From: Lachnospiraceae bacterium MD335
GTDB lineage: Bacteria; Bacillota; Clostridia; Lachnospirales; Lachnospiraceae
Direction of reading: 5' to 3'
NCBI GenBank assembly: GCA_000403335.2
Contig: KE159628.1
Coordinates: 614,241 to 678,240 of the forward strand
DNA length: 64,000 bases
Of this stretch, positions 27,281-36,195 are shown piece after piece. The translations under genes and the position numbers were made by a program. The notes under the pieces are model-generated. The model searched no databases and was not told the DNA's origin. It was given only the letters and a program-made list of their open reading frames with translations. Positions within the stretch are counted from its first letter, which is position 1. Each line of letters begins with the position of its first letter.

Positions 27281-27593
27281 ATTTCTTTTGGGAACAGGAT
27301 TTTTGCTTTGCGGAATCCTTGTATTTGGAATAGAACTTTTTGGCGTGTTTAAATTTCGATATGTGCTGAACCGGATGCATGCTGCGGCGATGGGCGATAC
27401 CTTTGGAATTGCACTGTCCATGATCGGACTGATTATTTTGAACGGTTGGAACTTTACGTCCGTAAAAATGATTTTGGTGGTCGTCTTTTTGTGGTTCGCA
27501 TCGCCGGTCGCGTCTCATGTGTTGGCGCGTTTTGAGGTTGCAACAAATGAGAAGTCAGAGGGCTGTTATGAGGACAAAACAACAAAGGTTTAG
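27258..27593 (+). CDS. mrpG: Mrp-type antiporter subunit G (MnhG/MbhC)
   Basis: 111 residues from the ATG at 27258, with GGGAGG eight bases upstream, overlapping mrpF by 23 bases; the longer frame from 27201 is within mrpF and unlikely. Three membrane segments with the MrpG signature FKFRYVLNRMHAAAMGDTFG (usual 'R.HA...D..G') and ASPVASHVLAR near the end. A normal-length small subunit of the E-F-G group. The next gene starts 45 bases later. Confidence 0.92.
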   Translation: MIVLQWIRFLLGTGFLLCGILVFGIELFGVFKFRYVLNRMHAAAMGDTFGIALSMIGLIILNGWNFTSVKMILVVVFLWFASPVASHVLARFEVATNEKSEGCYEDKTTKV

Positions 27594-27638
27594 CGCTGTG
27601 TCCAAATTTACAGGATTTGGTGAGAATGGAGGAATTAT

Positions 27639-27911
27639 ATGAAAGTATTTCAACTGGTACTTTTCCTTTTTTTGATTGTGTGCGCGATTTCCGTAAGCTT
27701 TTCAAAAAATCTGCTCAATTCCATTATTATCTTTATGTCATATAGTCTGATTATGTCGATTATTTGGATTCTTTTGGAGTCGCCTGACCTTGCAATTACG
27801 GAGGCGGCAGTCGGAGCCGGCATTACGAGTATTTTGTTTTTTGTGACGCTTAAAAAGATACATGCGATGGTTGAGGTCGAACAGGACAGGGATAAGGAGG
27901 GAGAAGAGTGA
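27639..27911 (+). CDS. MbhD-like subunit (DUF4040; equals part of the MrpA C-terminus)
   Basis: 90 residues with three membrane segments and the diagnostic SPDLAITEAAVGAGITSILF stretch of MbhD/DUF4040, which in standard MrpA is part of the C-terminal third of the large subunit. Here it is a separate protein, as in Mbh hydrogenases and in split Mrp systems. GGAGG lies seven bases before the ATG. Its stop overlaps the GTG start of the next gene by four bases (GTGA). Confidence 0.9.
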   Translation: MKVFQLVLFLFLIVCAISVSFSKNLLNSIIIFMSYSLIMSIIWILLESPDLAITEAAVGAGITSILFFVTLKKIHAMVEVEQDRDKEGEE

Positions 27912-28870
27912 GCCGCTTATTATCGGAGCAGGAATATCGAAAGACGAGGGCATTTAAAATAAAGCGCTGGTACCGCGGCGAGAAGGATGCTTATATCGGA
28001 AACATTGAGATGAAACCGCAAAGTCCGTTTCACGAGGATATAGAGACGGCAAAGCAGAGGACGCACGATGAAGCGATGCTCAGGCGGGCAATTTATGACA
28101 TTGAGCATAATAAAAAGCTTGCCGTTTTTTCTAAGCTTTATAAGGTTGTTTCTGTTCTTTTTGTGTTTGCACTGATTGGTATTTTGTTGTATATCGTGTC
28201 GTATCTGCCGCCTACGGGAAACGCGGCAAATCCTGACAATAATGAGGTTGCGGCAAAGTATATTGAGGACGGCATGAAGGATACGGGTGCAGTGAACATT
28301 GTTACCGGTATGATTTTGGACTACCGTGCTTTTGATACGTTAGGTGAGTCTAACGTGCTGTTTGTCGCAACCTGTACGGTATTTATGCTTCTGAGGATTG
28401 ACACAAAGTCAAAGAAACGGGAGGCGGAGGAAAACGACCGTGTTTATGAGCCGAAAAATGATATTATTCTGCAAAAGGTGGCGTTTTTCCTTGTTCCGAT
28501 GATTATTATTTTTGGCATTTACGTGATTTTAAACGGACATCTTTCGCCGGGCGGAGGCTTTTCGGGCGGCGCAATTATCGGTTCGGGATTGATTTTGTAT
28601 GTGAATGCTTTTGGATTTAAAAAGATAGAGCGGTTTTTTACGCAAAAAACATATAAATGGATTTGTTTTACGGCGCTTTTGTTTTACTGCCTTGCAAAGA
28701 CGTATTCGTTTTATTGCGGGGCGCATCATCTTGAAACGGGAATACCGCTTGGCACGCCGGGAGCGATATTGAGTTCCGGACTTATTCTGCCGCTGAATAT
28801 TTGTGTGGGACTTGTAGTGGCATGTACGATGTACGCATTTTATGCGATGTTCAGAAAGGGAGGCTTCTAG
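27908..28870 (+). CDS. mrpB: Fused MbhE-MrpB subunit
   Basis: 320 residues starting at GTG 27908. A cytoplasmic N-terminus of about 70 charged residues precedes an MbhE-like membrane part (about 75-170; FALIGILLYIVSYLPP, then NIVTGMILDYRAFDTLGES), and the C-terminal 140 residues are MrpB (VILNGHLSPGGGFSGGAII, AKTYSFYCGAHHLETG). In MrpA and in Mbh the E part and the B part are separate; here they form one chain. The charged N-terminal extension has no match I recognise. Coupled to the MbhD-like gene by a 4-base overlap. Confidence 0.88.
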   Translation: MSRLLSEQEYRKTRAFKIKRWYRGEKDAYIGNIEMKPQSPFHEDIETAKQRTHDEAMLRRAIYDIEHNKKLAVFSKLYKVVSVLFVFALIGILLYIVSYLPPTGNAANPDNNEVAAKYIEDGMKDTGAVNIVTGMILDYRAFDTLGESNVLFVATCTVFMLLRIDTKSKKREAEENDRVYEPKNDIILQKVAFFLVPMIIIFGIYVILNGHLSPGGGFSGGAIIGSGLILYVNAFGFKKIERFFTQKTYKWICFTALLFYCLAKTYSFYCGAHHLETGIPLGTPGAILSSGLILPLNICVGLVVACTMYAFYAMFRKGGF

Positions 28871-28876
28871 GATAAA

Positions 28877-29251
28877 ATGGGCGGAAATCTGTTTACGAAT
28901 TATGGGGAAGCGGTCGCGATGATTTTGTTTGGCATCGGTTTTTCCAACCTGCTTTTGCAGAAGAATCTGATAAAGAAAATTATCGGGCTCAATATCATGG
29001 ATACCGCGACGTATCTCTTTTTGGCGGAAAAGGGATATATTGTTGGAAGGGCGGCGCCGATTGTGGTAAATAATGTGACAAGTGTGGATGCATATATCAA
29101 TCCTGTGCCGAGCGGGCTTGTGCTTACGGGAATTGTGGTGTCCGTGTCGACAACGGCGTTGATGCTTTCTTTAACGGTACGGCTTTACAGGAGGTACCAT
29201 ACGCTTGACATGGATCAAATTTCGACGCAGCTCAAGAAGGAGGGCAAATAA
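28877..29251 (+). CDS. mrpC: Mrp-type antiporter subunit C (MnhC/NuoK-like)
   Basis: 124 residues, three membrane segments, NuoK family. Conserved pieces include YGEAVAMILFGIGFSNLLLQ, IIGLNIMDTATYLFL and NPVPSGLVLTGIVVSVSTTA, where MrpC has 'DPLPQALVLTAIVI'. It links the B part to the D-type channel subunit. Starts six bases after mrpB and its stop TAA overlaps the next ATG by one base. Confidence 0.92.
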   Translation: MGGNLFTNYGEAVAMILFGIGFSNLLLQKNLIKKIIGLNIMDTATYLFLAEKGYIVGRAAPIVVNNVTSVDAYINPVPSGLVLTGIVVSVSTTALMLSLTVRLYRRYHTLDMDQISTQLKKEGK

Positions 29252-30765
29252 TGGATTTTGTACAGAATGTTCCCTTTTTCAGCATATTGCTGTCGCTTGG
29301 TTCCGGCGTACTTACCTCAATTATGAGCAAAAAAATCGCGCGTATGTGGAATACGTTTGTTTTAATTGCGATTACGGTGATGTCGGCGGCGCTTTTCGTT
29401 TACATGCTTGATGTGAGGGAACCGTTTATCTTTATGATGGGACATTTTCCGGCGCCTTGGGGAAACGAAATCAGAGCCGGTGTGCTTGAGGCGGGAATGG
29501 CGTTGTTTTTCTGTATCATTATGCTGCTTTCCATGAAGGGCGGGCAGAAGCATATTGACGAGGAAGTGGAAGAGGCAAAGATTAATCTTTTTTATATCAT
29601 GATTAATCTGCTGTTAAGCTCGCTGCTTGCGTTGATTTACACGAACGATTTGTTTACGGCATATGTTTTTGTGGAGATTAATACGATAAGCGCGTGTGGT
29701 CTGATTATGATTACACAGCATGGCCGTACAATTGAAGCGGCGATGCGCTACATGATTATGAGTGCGCTCGGCTCCGGTCTTTTGCTGATGGGACTCTGCA
29801 TTCTTTATGATATTACGGGGCATTTGCTGATGAGCAATATCAAAGCGAGCGTTGCATATGTATATGCGCAGGGAACGTATAACGTGCCGCTTATCGCGTC
29901 GATTGGCATGATTTGCGTGGGTCTTGCGATTAAGAGTGCGCTTTATCCCTTTCATACATGGCTGCCGGATGCGTATGGATATTCAACCGTATCAAGTGCG
30001 GCAATCCTGTCGAGCCTTGTATCAAAAGGTTATATCTTTTTGCTAATCAAGATATTTTTTAGGGTGGTCGGTTTTGATATTGTTGTGGATTCGAAGATTG
30101 TCAATATTTTCTTTGTGTTCGGTCTGCTGGGGATGATTATGGGCTCCGTAAACGCGATTTTGGAGATGGATATTCGGCGTATGGTTGCCTTTTCTTCGGT
30201 CGCACAGATTGGCTACATTTACATGGGCTTCGGACTTGGGACGACGTTTGGCGTGATTGCCAGTATTTTTCATATTCTTTCCCATGCAGTAACGAAGTCG
30301 CTGCTCTTTATCGCGAGCGTAGGGTTGACGGATGCCTCAAATAACAGCAGGGATTTTGAGGATTTGACAGGAAGCGGGTATCGGAATCCCGTGGCAGGCA
30401 TTGCGTTTACGATAGGCGCCTGTTCGATGGTGGGGATTCCGATGTTTTCGGGCTTTATCAGCAAACTGTTGTTCGCGCAGGCGGCGGTACAGAACAGTAT
30501 TTTCAAACTTTTGCCGACGCTGATTTGCCTTGCGATCAGTACGGTGCTGAATGCGATTTATTTTATGAAAACGGTTATTCGTATTTATACGCCTGCAAGC
30601 GCTGTGCGGTATGGATATTTGAAACATGCGGTAGGTAAGGATGTAAAGGCCTACCCGGTTTATACGCTTGCATTGGTTCTGTTAATACTGCTTAATATGG
30701 TGCTTGGCTGCTGTTCCCAACCGATTGTAAACTGGATTTCAAGCGGTCTTGGCATGTTTGGATAG
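29251..30765 (+). CDS. mrpD: Proton-channel subunit of MrpD/MbhH/NuoN type (first of four)
   Basis: 504 residues, about 14 membrane segments. All residues of the proton path are present: Glu in FVEINTISACGL (TM5), Lys in GLAIKSALYPFHTWLPDAY (TM7), Lys in SSLVSKGYIFLL (TM8) and Lys in FSGFISKLLFAQAA (TM12). By position after mrpC it corresponds to MrpD or MbhH. It should move H+ or Na+ across the membrane. Its neighbours are three further subunits of the same superfamily, which is more than the two (MrpA, MrpD) of a standard antiporter. Confidence 0.92.
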   Translation: MDFVQNVPFFSILLSLGSGVLTSIMSKKIARMWNTFVLIAITVMSAALFVYMLDVREPFIFMMGHFPAPWGNEIRAGVLEAGMALFFCIIMLLSMKGGQKHIDEEVEEAKINLFYIMINLLLSSLLALIYTNDLFTAYVFVEINTISACGLIMITQHGRTIEAAMRYMIMSALGSGLLLMGLCILYDITGHLLMSNIKASVAYVYAQGTYNVPLIASIGMICVGLAIKSALYPFHTWLPDAYGYSTVSSAAILSSLVSKGYIFLLIKIFFRVVGFDIVVDSKIVNIFFVFGLLGMIMGSVNAILEMDIRRMVAFSSVAQIGYIYMGFGLGTTFGVIASIFHILSHAVTKSLLFIASVGLTDASNNSRDFEDLTGSGYRNPVAGIAFTIGACSMVGIPMFSGFISKLLFAQAAVQNSIFKLLPTLICLAISTVLNAIYFMKTVIRIYTPASAVRYGYLKHAVGKDVKAYPVYTLALVLLILLNMVLGCCSQPIVNWISSGLGMFG

Positions 30766-30782
30766 GTGTGGGGGTTATAAAT

Positions 30783-32282
30783 ATGAATGAGTTAATTTTA
30801 TTGCCGATAATTCTGCCAATCCTGTTGGGGCTTGTGCTGCTGCTTTTGCCGGAGCGGGTATTTGGAAACAGAAAATGGCTGGTAAATATGACAGGTGTGT
30901 CATTTCTTTTATGTGCGGCGCTTGGCTGCTTTGCGGTCAGCGGGGCGGCGGGAGAGCAGTCTGCACTGCTGTTGTTTCGGATTGTTGGTGAGATACCGGT
31001 TTATTTTGCGATTGACGATTTGGGCAGGCTCTTTGCAGGGGTTGTCACGCTTGTGTTTTTATTAGTCGGATTTTTTTCGCTGTCTTATATGCAGAATGAG
31101 GAACATGAGAAGCGGTATTATGCGTTTTATCTGATTACGTACGGTGTGCTGATGGGACTTGATTTTGCGGGAAATTTGGTGACGCTTTATCTGTTTTATG
31201 AGCTGATGACGATTGTATCTGTGCCGCTGGTTCTGCATCATGGGACAAAGGAAGCCGTTATGGCGGGACTGAAGTATTTGATTTATTCGTTTTGCGGAGC
31301 GTATATGGCGCTTTTTGGAATTTATTTTTTGTATTCGTTTGAGGCTTCCAATATGCTGGCTTTTACACCGGGCGGTTCGATGGATATAGGGCGTGCAGCA
31401 CAGTCGGGAAACAGCGGTATGCTGCTGGCGGCGGTATTTTTGATGCTGCTTGGTTTTGGCGTGAAGGCAGGTATGTTTCCGCTGCACGCGTGGCTTCCGA
31501 CGGCGCATCCTGTTGCGCCTGCGCCTGCATCGGCGTTTCTGTCGGGAATTATTGTAAAAGGCGGTGTTTTGGCGATTATCAGGACAGTTTTTTACTGTGT
31601 GGGGGTGGATGCCCTGCGCGGTACATGGGTACAGACGGTGTGGGCAGTGTTGGCGGTTGTAACACTTGTTATGGGGTCTGCGCTCGCTTTTAAGGAGAAG
31701 GCGCTTAAAAAGCGGCTTGCGTATTCTACAGTGTCAAATCTCTCTTATATTTTACTGGGACTTTCCATGATGAACAGGACGGCGTTTGTGGGAAGTCTGC
31801 TGCATGTGGTATTTCATGCCGTTATTAAGAGTGCACTGTTCCTCTTTGCCGGCGCTTTGATTTTTAATACGGGCAGGACAAAGGTAAATGATTTTATCGG
31901 TCTTGCGAGAAGAATGCCGACACTTTACTGGTGCTACACGGTTGTTTCTTTGGGACTGATTGGTATACCGCCGACAAGCGGGTTGGTAAGCAAGTGGTAT
32001 TTGGCGATTGGATGTTTGGAAAGTCAGATGGGCGCTGTTGGATGGATTGGCGCTGCGGCGCTTTTGGTGTCGGCGCTTTTGACAGCGGGATATTTGCTTC
32101 CGATTAGCATTAAGGGATTTTTATATGCACCTGTGGATTCTTCGCTGATTACAAAGTATCATGAGCCGTCGCCGCTGATGCTTGTGCCAATTATGATTTT
32201 TGCGGCGCTCACGATACTGTTTGGTGTTTTTCCGATGCCGTTAATCCGGTTTCTTGGTGGGATTGCAGCTGCATTGATGTAG
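30783..32282 (+). CDS. Second MrpD/NuoM-type proton-channel subunit
   Basis: 499 residues from the ATG at 30783 (GGGGG eight bases before); the GTG at 30768 lacks a site. About 14 membrane segments. Proton-path residues: Glu in LFYELMTIVSVPLV, Lys in FGVKAGMFPLHAWLPTAH, Lys in SGIIVKGGVLAIIR and Lys in TSGLVSKWYLAIG. It is more like NuoM/MrpD than the preceding gene, so the two are old duplicates rather than recent copies. Eighteen bases separate it from the next subunit. Confidence 0.92.
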   Translation: MNELILLPIILPILLGLVLLLLPERVFGNRKWLVNMTGVSFLLCAALGCFAVSGAAGEQSALLLFRIVGEIPVYFAIDDLGRLFAGVVTLVFLLVGFFSLSYMQNEEHEKRYYAFYLITYGVLMGLDFAGNLVTLYLFYELMTIVSVPLVLHHGTKEAVMAGLKYLIYSFCGAYMALFGIYFLYSFEASNMLAFTPGGSMDIGRAAQSGNSGMLLAAVFLMLLGFGVKAGMFPLHAWLPTAHPVAPAPASAFLSGIIVKGGVLAIIRTVFYCVGVDALRGTWVQTVWAVLAVVTLVMGSALAFKEKALKKRLAYSTVSNLSYILLGLSMMNRTAFVGSLLHVVFHAVIKSALFLFAGALIFNTGRTKVNDFIGLARRMPTLYWCYTVVSLGLIGIPPTSGLVSKWYLAIGCLESQMGAVGWIGAAALLVSALLTAGYLLPISIKGFLYAPVDSSLITKYHEPSPLMLVPIMIFAALTILFGVFPMPLIRFLGGIAAALM

Positions 32283-32300
32283 AAGGGGAGGAGAAATTTG

Positions 32301-33794
32301 ATGATTTTATCGTTGATGATTATTGTAATACTGCTTCCCTTTGCGGGCGGGCTTTTACTTCAGCTTTTGCGGTTTCAGGATAAACGGTATAAGCAGTGTT
32401 TTATTTTTGGATATGTTATGCTCAACACACTCTTGACTTACACGCTGATTGCGCATGGGGCGACGGAGGATATTGAGCTGATTAATTTTGCGGGAGCAAA
32501 GCTTAATCTTTCGCTCAAGCTTGACGGCATGGGAATTATTTTTGCAGGGCTTGTGGCGACGCTTTGGCCGCTTGCGACCCTTTATTCGTTTCCGTATATG
32601 GAGCATGAGAACAACAGCCGTATACACGAAAATACGTTCTATCTATTTTACACGGCGACATATGGGGTGACACTGGGCATTGCGATGTCGGGTAATATGC
32701 TGACGATGTACTGTTTTTACGAGTTATTGACGCTTGTGACGGTGCCGCTTGTAATGCATACGCTGACTCAGGAGGCGGTGCTTGCGAGCCGCAGGTATTT
32801 TTACTATTCGCTTGGCGGTGCCGCGTTTGCGTTTATCGGGATGATCTTTTTGATTATGTATGGAAGCACTTTGGAATTTGTTTTTGGCGGTGTCCTGAAT
32901 AAGACGGCAGTCGCAGGCAAGAAGGATTTGCTTTTGATTATTTATGTATTGTCTTTTATGGGGTTTGGCGTAAAGGCGGCGATTTGTCCGTTTAATTCGT
33001 GGCTTCCGAAAGCGGGCGTTGCCCCGACTCCCGTGACGGCATTGCTGCATGCGGTGGCGGTTGTGAAATCGGGTGCGTTTGCGATTATGCGTCTGACGTA
33101 TTTCAGCTTCGGTACGGAATTTTTAAAGGGTACCTGGGCACAGTATTTTCTGATGTGTGTCGTGATTTTTACGATAGTGTACGGGTGCAGTATGGCGGTT
33201 AAGGAGACGCATATTAAGAGACGGCTTGCGTATTCGACAATATCCAATCTTTCTTATATTTTGTTTGGTGTGTTGATTATGACGCCGCTTGGACTTGTAG
33301 GCGCGCTTTGCCATATGGTGTTTCACGGCGTGATGAAGATTTGCTCGTTTTTCTGTGCCGGTGCGATGATTACGCAGGCACACGCAAATTATGTGTATGA
33401 GATTGACGGAATGGCAAAGAAGATGCCGAAGGTCTTTGGAATATTTACGGTGTCGGCATTTGCGCTGATGGGTGTTCCGGGGCTTTGCGGTTTTATCTCA
33501 AAGTGGAATTTGGCACAGGCGGCGTTTACGAGTGAAAATATTTTGGCAGTCGTGGGTGTGGGTGCGCTTTTGGTCTCGGCGCTGCTGACAGCAATTTATA
33601 TGCTTGCAATCGTGATTCGGGCATATTTTCATGAAAGGGTTTCTGACAGTGAGCGTATGGAGCATAAGGCAAAGGACCCTGACTGGCGGATGATTTTGCC
33701 GCTTGGACTGTTTGCGGCTGCGATGTTTGTGCTTGGCGTTTACAGTTCGCCTTTTGTGGAATTTTTCACAAAGGTAGCGAACGGATTGTTGTAA
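32301..33794 (+). CDS. Third MrpD/NuoM-type proton-channel subunit
   Basis: 497 residues from the ATG at 32301, nine bases after GGAGG; a TTG three bases earlier is less likely. Sister of the preceding gene. Key residues: Glu in FYELLTLVTVPLV, Lys in FGVKAAICPFNSWLPKAG, Lys in AVVKSGAFAIMRL, Lys in CGFISKWNLAQAA. The otherwise constant His of 'FPLHAWLP' is Asn here (CPFNSWLP), which may alter the proton path. It lies 24 bases before the last large subunit. Confidence 0.92.
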   Translation: MILSLMIIVILLPFAGGLLLQLLRFQDKRYKQCFIFGYVMLNTLLTYTLIAHGATEDIELINFAGAKLNLSLKLDGMGIIFAGLVATLWPLATLYSFPYMEHENNSRIHENTFYLFYTATYGVTLGIAMSGNMLTMYCFYELLTLVTVPLVMHTLTQEAVLASRRYFYYSLGGAAFAFIGMIFLIMYGSTLEFVFGGVLNKTAVAGKKDLLLIIYVLSFMGFGVKAAICPFNSWLPKAGVAPTPVTALLHAVAVVKSGAFAIMRLTYFSFGTEFLKGTWAQYFLMCVVIFTIVYGCSMAVKETHIKRRLAYSTISNLSYILFGVLIMTPLGLVGALCHMVFHGVMKICSFFCAGAMITQAHANYVYEIDGMAKKMPKVFGIFTVSAFALMGVPGLCGFISKWNLAQAAFTSENILAVVGVGALLVSALLTAIYMLAIVIRAYFHERVSDSERMEHKAKDPDWRMILPLGLFAAAMFVLGVYSSPFVEFFTKVANGLL

Positions 33795-33818
33795 GTTTTA
33801 GGTGAGAAGGAAATTGCG

Positions 33819-35996
33819 ATGAATACAATAATTTTTGCAGTAATTTTTCCATTAATAGCGGGGTTTTTTCTTTGGCTTCTGTTTCGGAATAAGCGTTTGG
33901 AAGGCGACAGGTCTGCACTTTCCATAGCGATGATTGCGGTAAGCGTGATTGAGCTTGCGGCGGTTGTCAATCTTTTTGTCTGTGATTTAACGGGCGTCGG
34001 GTTTGACAGGGTCTGGCTTGGATGGGGCGTGGGCGGTCTTGGTCTTAGCTTCCGGTATACGGGCTTTCGGGGCATATTTGGAATGCAGGCGGCGTTTGCG
34101 TGGTTTGTGACGTTTTTGTTTGCAAAGCAGTTTATGAAAAATGACACGCGTGTCATAAGATATGATTTTTTTAATCTGATGACGCTTGGCGCAACAATGG
34201 GAATTTTTTATGCGGCGGATTTTTTCACATTGTTTTTCTTCTTTGAAATGATGTCCTTTACGTCGTTTATGTGGGTGGCGCACAGGCAGACATATGCTTC
34301 GCAGTACGCGTCGGGGACGTATCTTGGGATTGCTGTTGCGGGCGGAATGGCGATTCTTATGGGAATGTTTATCATATATGTGTCTTTTGGCACACTTGAT
34401 TTTGCGGCGCTTGGGGAATTGAGAGCTGCGGAATCGCTTCCGGTTTTTGCGGCAGCAGTCTGTATGTTTTTGGGCTTTGGCGCAAAAGCGGGCGCGTTTC
34501 CGGTGCATGTGTGGCTGCCTGCGTCTTATACGGAAGCGCCAGCGCCTGCAACGGCGCTTTTGTCCGCAATTCTTAGTAAAACAGGTGTATTCGGGCTTCT
34601 TCTTGTGACGGTGGAGCTTCTTCCGTATAGCAATAATTGGGGAAAACTGGTTTTGGTTCTTGGCGTGATTACGATGGCGCTTGGCGGTATCAGGGGCGTA
34701 ATGAGCAATAATTTCAAGACAACAATTGCTTATTCGTCAATGTCACAGATTGGGTTTATCCTTGTAGGTGTGGGAATGCAGGCGCTGACTGCGGAAGCGA
34801 TGGCTTTGGGCAGTGCAAAGGGGATGTCATCGGAAGCACATTTTGCAGCGGAAGCGTATCAGGTGTATCATATGGCGGTGAATGGGACATTGCTGCACAT
34901 GATAAATCATTCGCTTGTAAAGCTGGCGTTGTTTATGATTGCCGGTATTGTCTTTCTGAATGTGGGGAGTTATGAGTTGAATAAGGTGCGTGGTTTTGGG
35001 CATGGAAAGCCGTTTTTACTTGTGACGTTTTTAGCGGCAGCTTTGGGTGTGGGCGGTATTCCGCTGTTAAACGGGTATGTCAGCAAGACGCTTTTGCATG
35101 AGAGCATTGCGGGTTATGCAGAGGTTTTAAATGGCCTTTCCGGCGCGGGCGTATCGGTAGGATTATCGCCTGCGTTTATTAGGGGAACAGAATATTTGTT
35201 CCTGTTTTCGGGCGGTTTGACGCTTGCATATATGGCAAAATTGTTTGTAGTCTTGTTTGTGGAGCGAAATGAGGATTCATTGCTTCAGTATGAATATGAA
35301 GAGAAAAACAAATATGCGTCCGTGCTCAGTAAGGCAGCAGTGGCATTGTGTGTATTTCCTATTCCATTGATTGGTATGCTGCCGAATATAGTTGCTGATG
35401 GTGTGGCAAAGTATGGATTTATGGGAGCGGCAATTGAGGGCGCTTTGGCGGTTGAGCAGGAAAGAATGCAGTATTTTTCAGTGCGGAATCTATCGGGTGC
35501 GCTCATTTCGATTGCGGCGGCGGTTGCCGTGTATCTTTTCATTGTGCGGGTTTTGATGCTGCGCAAAAAGGGTGAAGGCTATCGTGAAATTTTCCCTTCA
35601 TGGCTAGATATGGAAAAGTATGTGTATAGAGATGTTTTTTACAGGTTTTTTGCATTTCTTTTGGGGATAATTGCGCGGATTTTGGACAGCATTGTGGATA
35701 TTGCGGTTGTATTCCTGCGGAAAACCGTTTACAGGGATAAAGCGCTTCCCTATGCGCTTCCCGAGGGGAACCGCGTGACGCATTTGCTTGGCAGAAGTAT
35801 GGAGTGCGCAAGAAGATTTTACTGTGTGGTGACGAAAAAGGAGTATAAGGCGAAAAATTATGAGCATAAGCTGGCGTTAAAGAGTATGGATCTTTTTGAG
35901 AATCTGCGTATTATTGAGCGGAGTCTTTCGTTTGGATTGTTTATGTTCTGTGTCGGGCTTGGGCTGACGATGATTTATCTGTTGTTGGTGAATTGA
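33819..35996 (+). CDS. Large NuoL/MrpA-type proton-channel subunit
   Basis: 725 residues. The first 500 form a NuoL/MrpA-N-type channel: Glu in FFEMMSFTSFMWV, Lys in FGAKAGAFPVHVWLPASY, Lys in SAILSKTGVFGLL and Lys in LNGYVSKTLLHES. The remaining 220 residues hold two or three more membrane segments and long charged stretches (LDMEKYVYRDVFYRF) reminiscent of the end of long subunits with a lateral helix. MrpA itself ends with MbhD/MbhE parts; here those are separate genes at the front of the operon. A terminator follows at 36039. Confidence 0.92.
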   Translation: MNTIIFAVIFPLIAGFFLWLLFRNKRLEGDRSALSIAMIAVSVIELAAVVNLFVCDLTGVGFDRVWLGWGVGGLGLSFRYTGFRGIFGMQAAFAWFVTFLFAKQFMKNDTRVIRYDFFNLMTLGATMGIFYAADFFTLFFFFEMMSFTSFMWVAHRQTYASQYASGTYLGIAVAGGMAILMGMFIIYVSFGTLDFAALGELRAAESLPVFAAAVCMFLGFGAKAGAFPVHVWLPASYTEAPAPATALLSAILSKTGVFGLLLVTVELLPYSNNWGKLVLVLGVITMALGGIRGVMSNNFKTTIAYSSMSQIGFILVGVGMQALTAEAMALGSAKGMSSEAHFAAEAYQVYHMAVNGTLLHMINHSLVKLALFMIAGIVFLNVGSYELNKVRGFGHGKPFLLVTFLAAALGVGGIPLLNGYVSKTLLHESIAGYAEVLNGLSGAGVSVGLSPAFIRGTEYLFLFSGGLTLAYMAKLFVVLFVERNEDSLLQYEYEEKNKYASVLSKAAVALCVFPIPLIGMLPNIVADGVAKYGFMGAAIEGALAVEQERMQYFSVRNLSGALISIAAAVAVYLFIVRVLMLRKKGEGYREIFPSWLDMEKYVYRDVFYRFFAFLLGIIARILDSIVDIAVVFLRKTVYRDKALPYALPEGNRVTHLLGRSMECARRFYCVVTKKEYKAKNYEHKLALKSMDLFENLRIIERSLSFGLFMFCVGLGLTMIYLLLVN

Positions 35997-36038
35997 TGGA
36001 TAGATAGGGTTTTTTGAAGTACTGATAAGATTTGGTAT

Positions 36039-36074
36039 GCGGGAAGTGTTTTTGGTGAAATGCTTCCCGTTTTT
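36039..36074 (+). terminator. Terminator of the trmB-mrp operon
   Basis: GCGGGAAG at 36039-36046 pairs with CTTCCCGT at 36063-36070 (one G-T), and TTTTT begins at the right arm end (36070-36074). It is 42 bases after the stop of the last proton-channel gene. Confidence 0.8.
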
Positions 36075-36195
36075 GATGGCACGCTGTAATATTTAAATTT
36101 TGACTTTTTAATATTTATATGATAACAATATAGTTATATAATTGTCAGAGATTATAAATAGATATTAATAAGCCAAATTACAAAGGAGGAAATTT

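Noticed and set aside
31062-31508. Minus-strand frame rich in Arg/His/Gln within the mrp operon
   Set aside because: Several such frames lie opposite the channel genes; all are shadows of Leu/Val/Ala codons.
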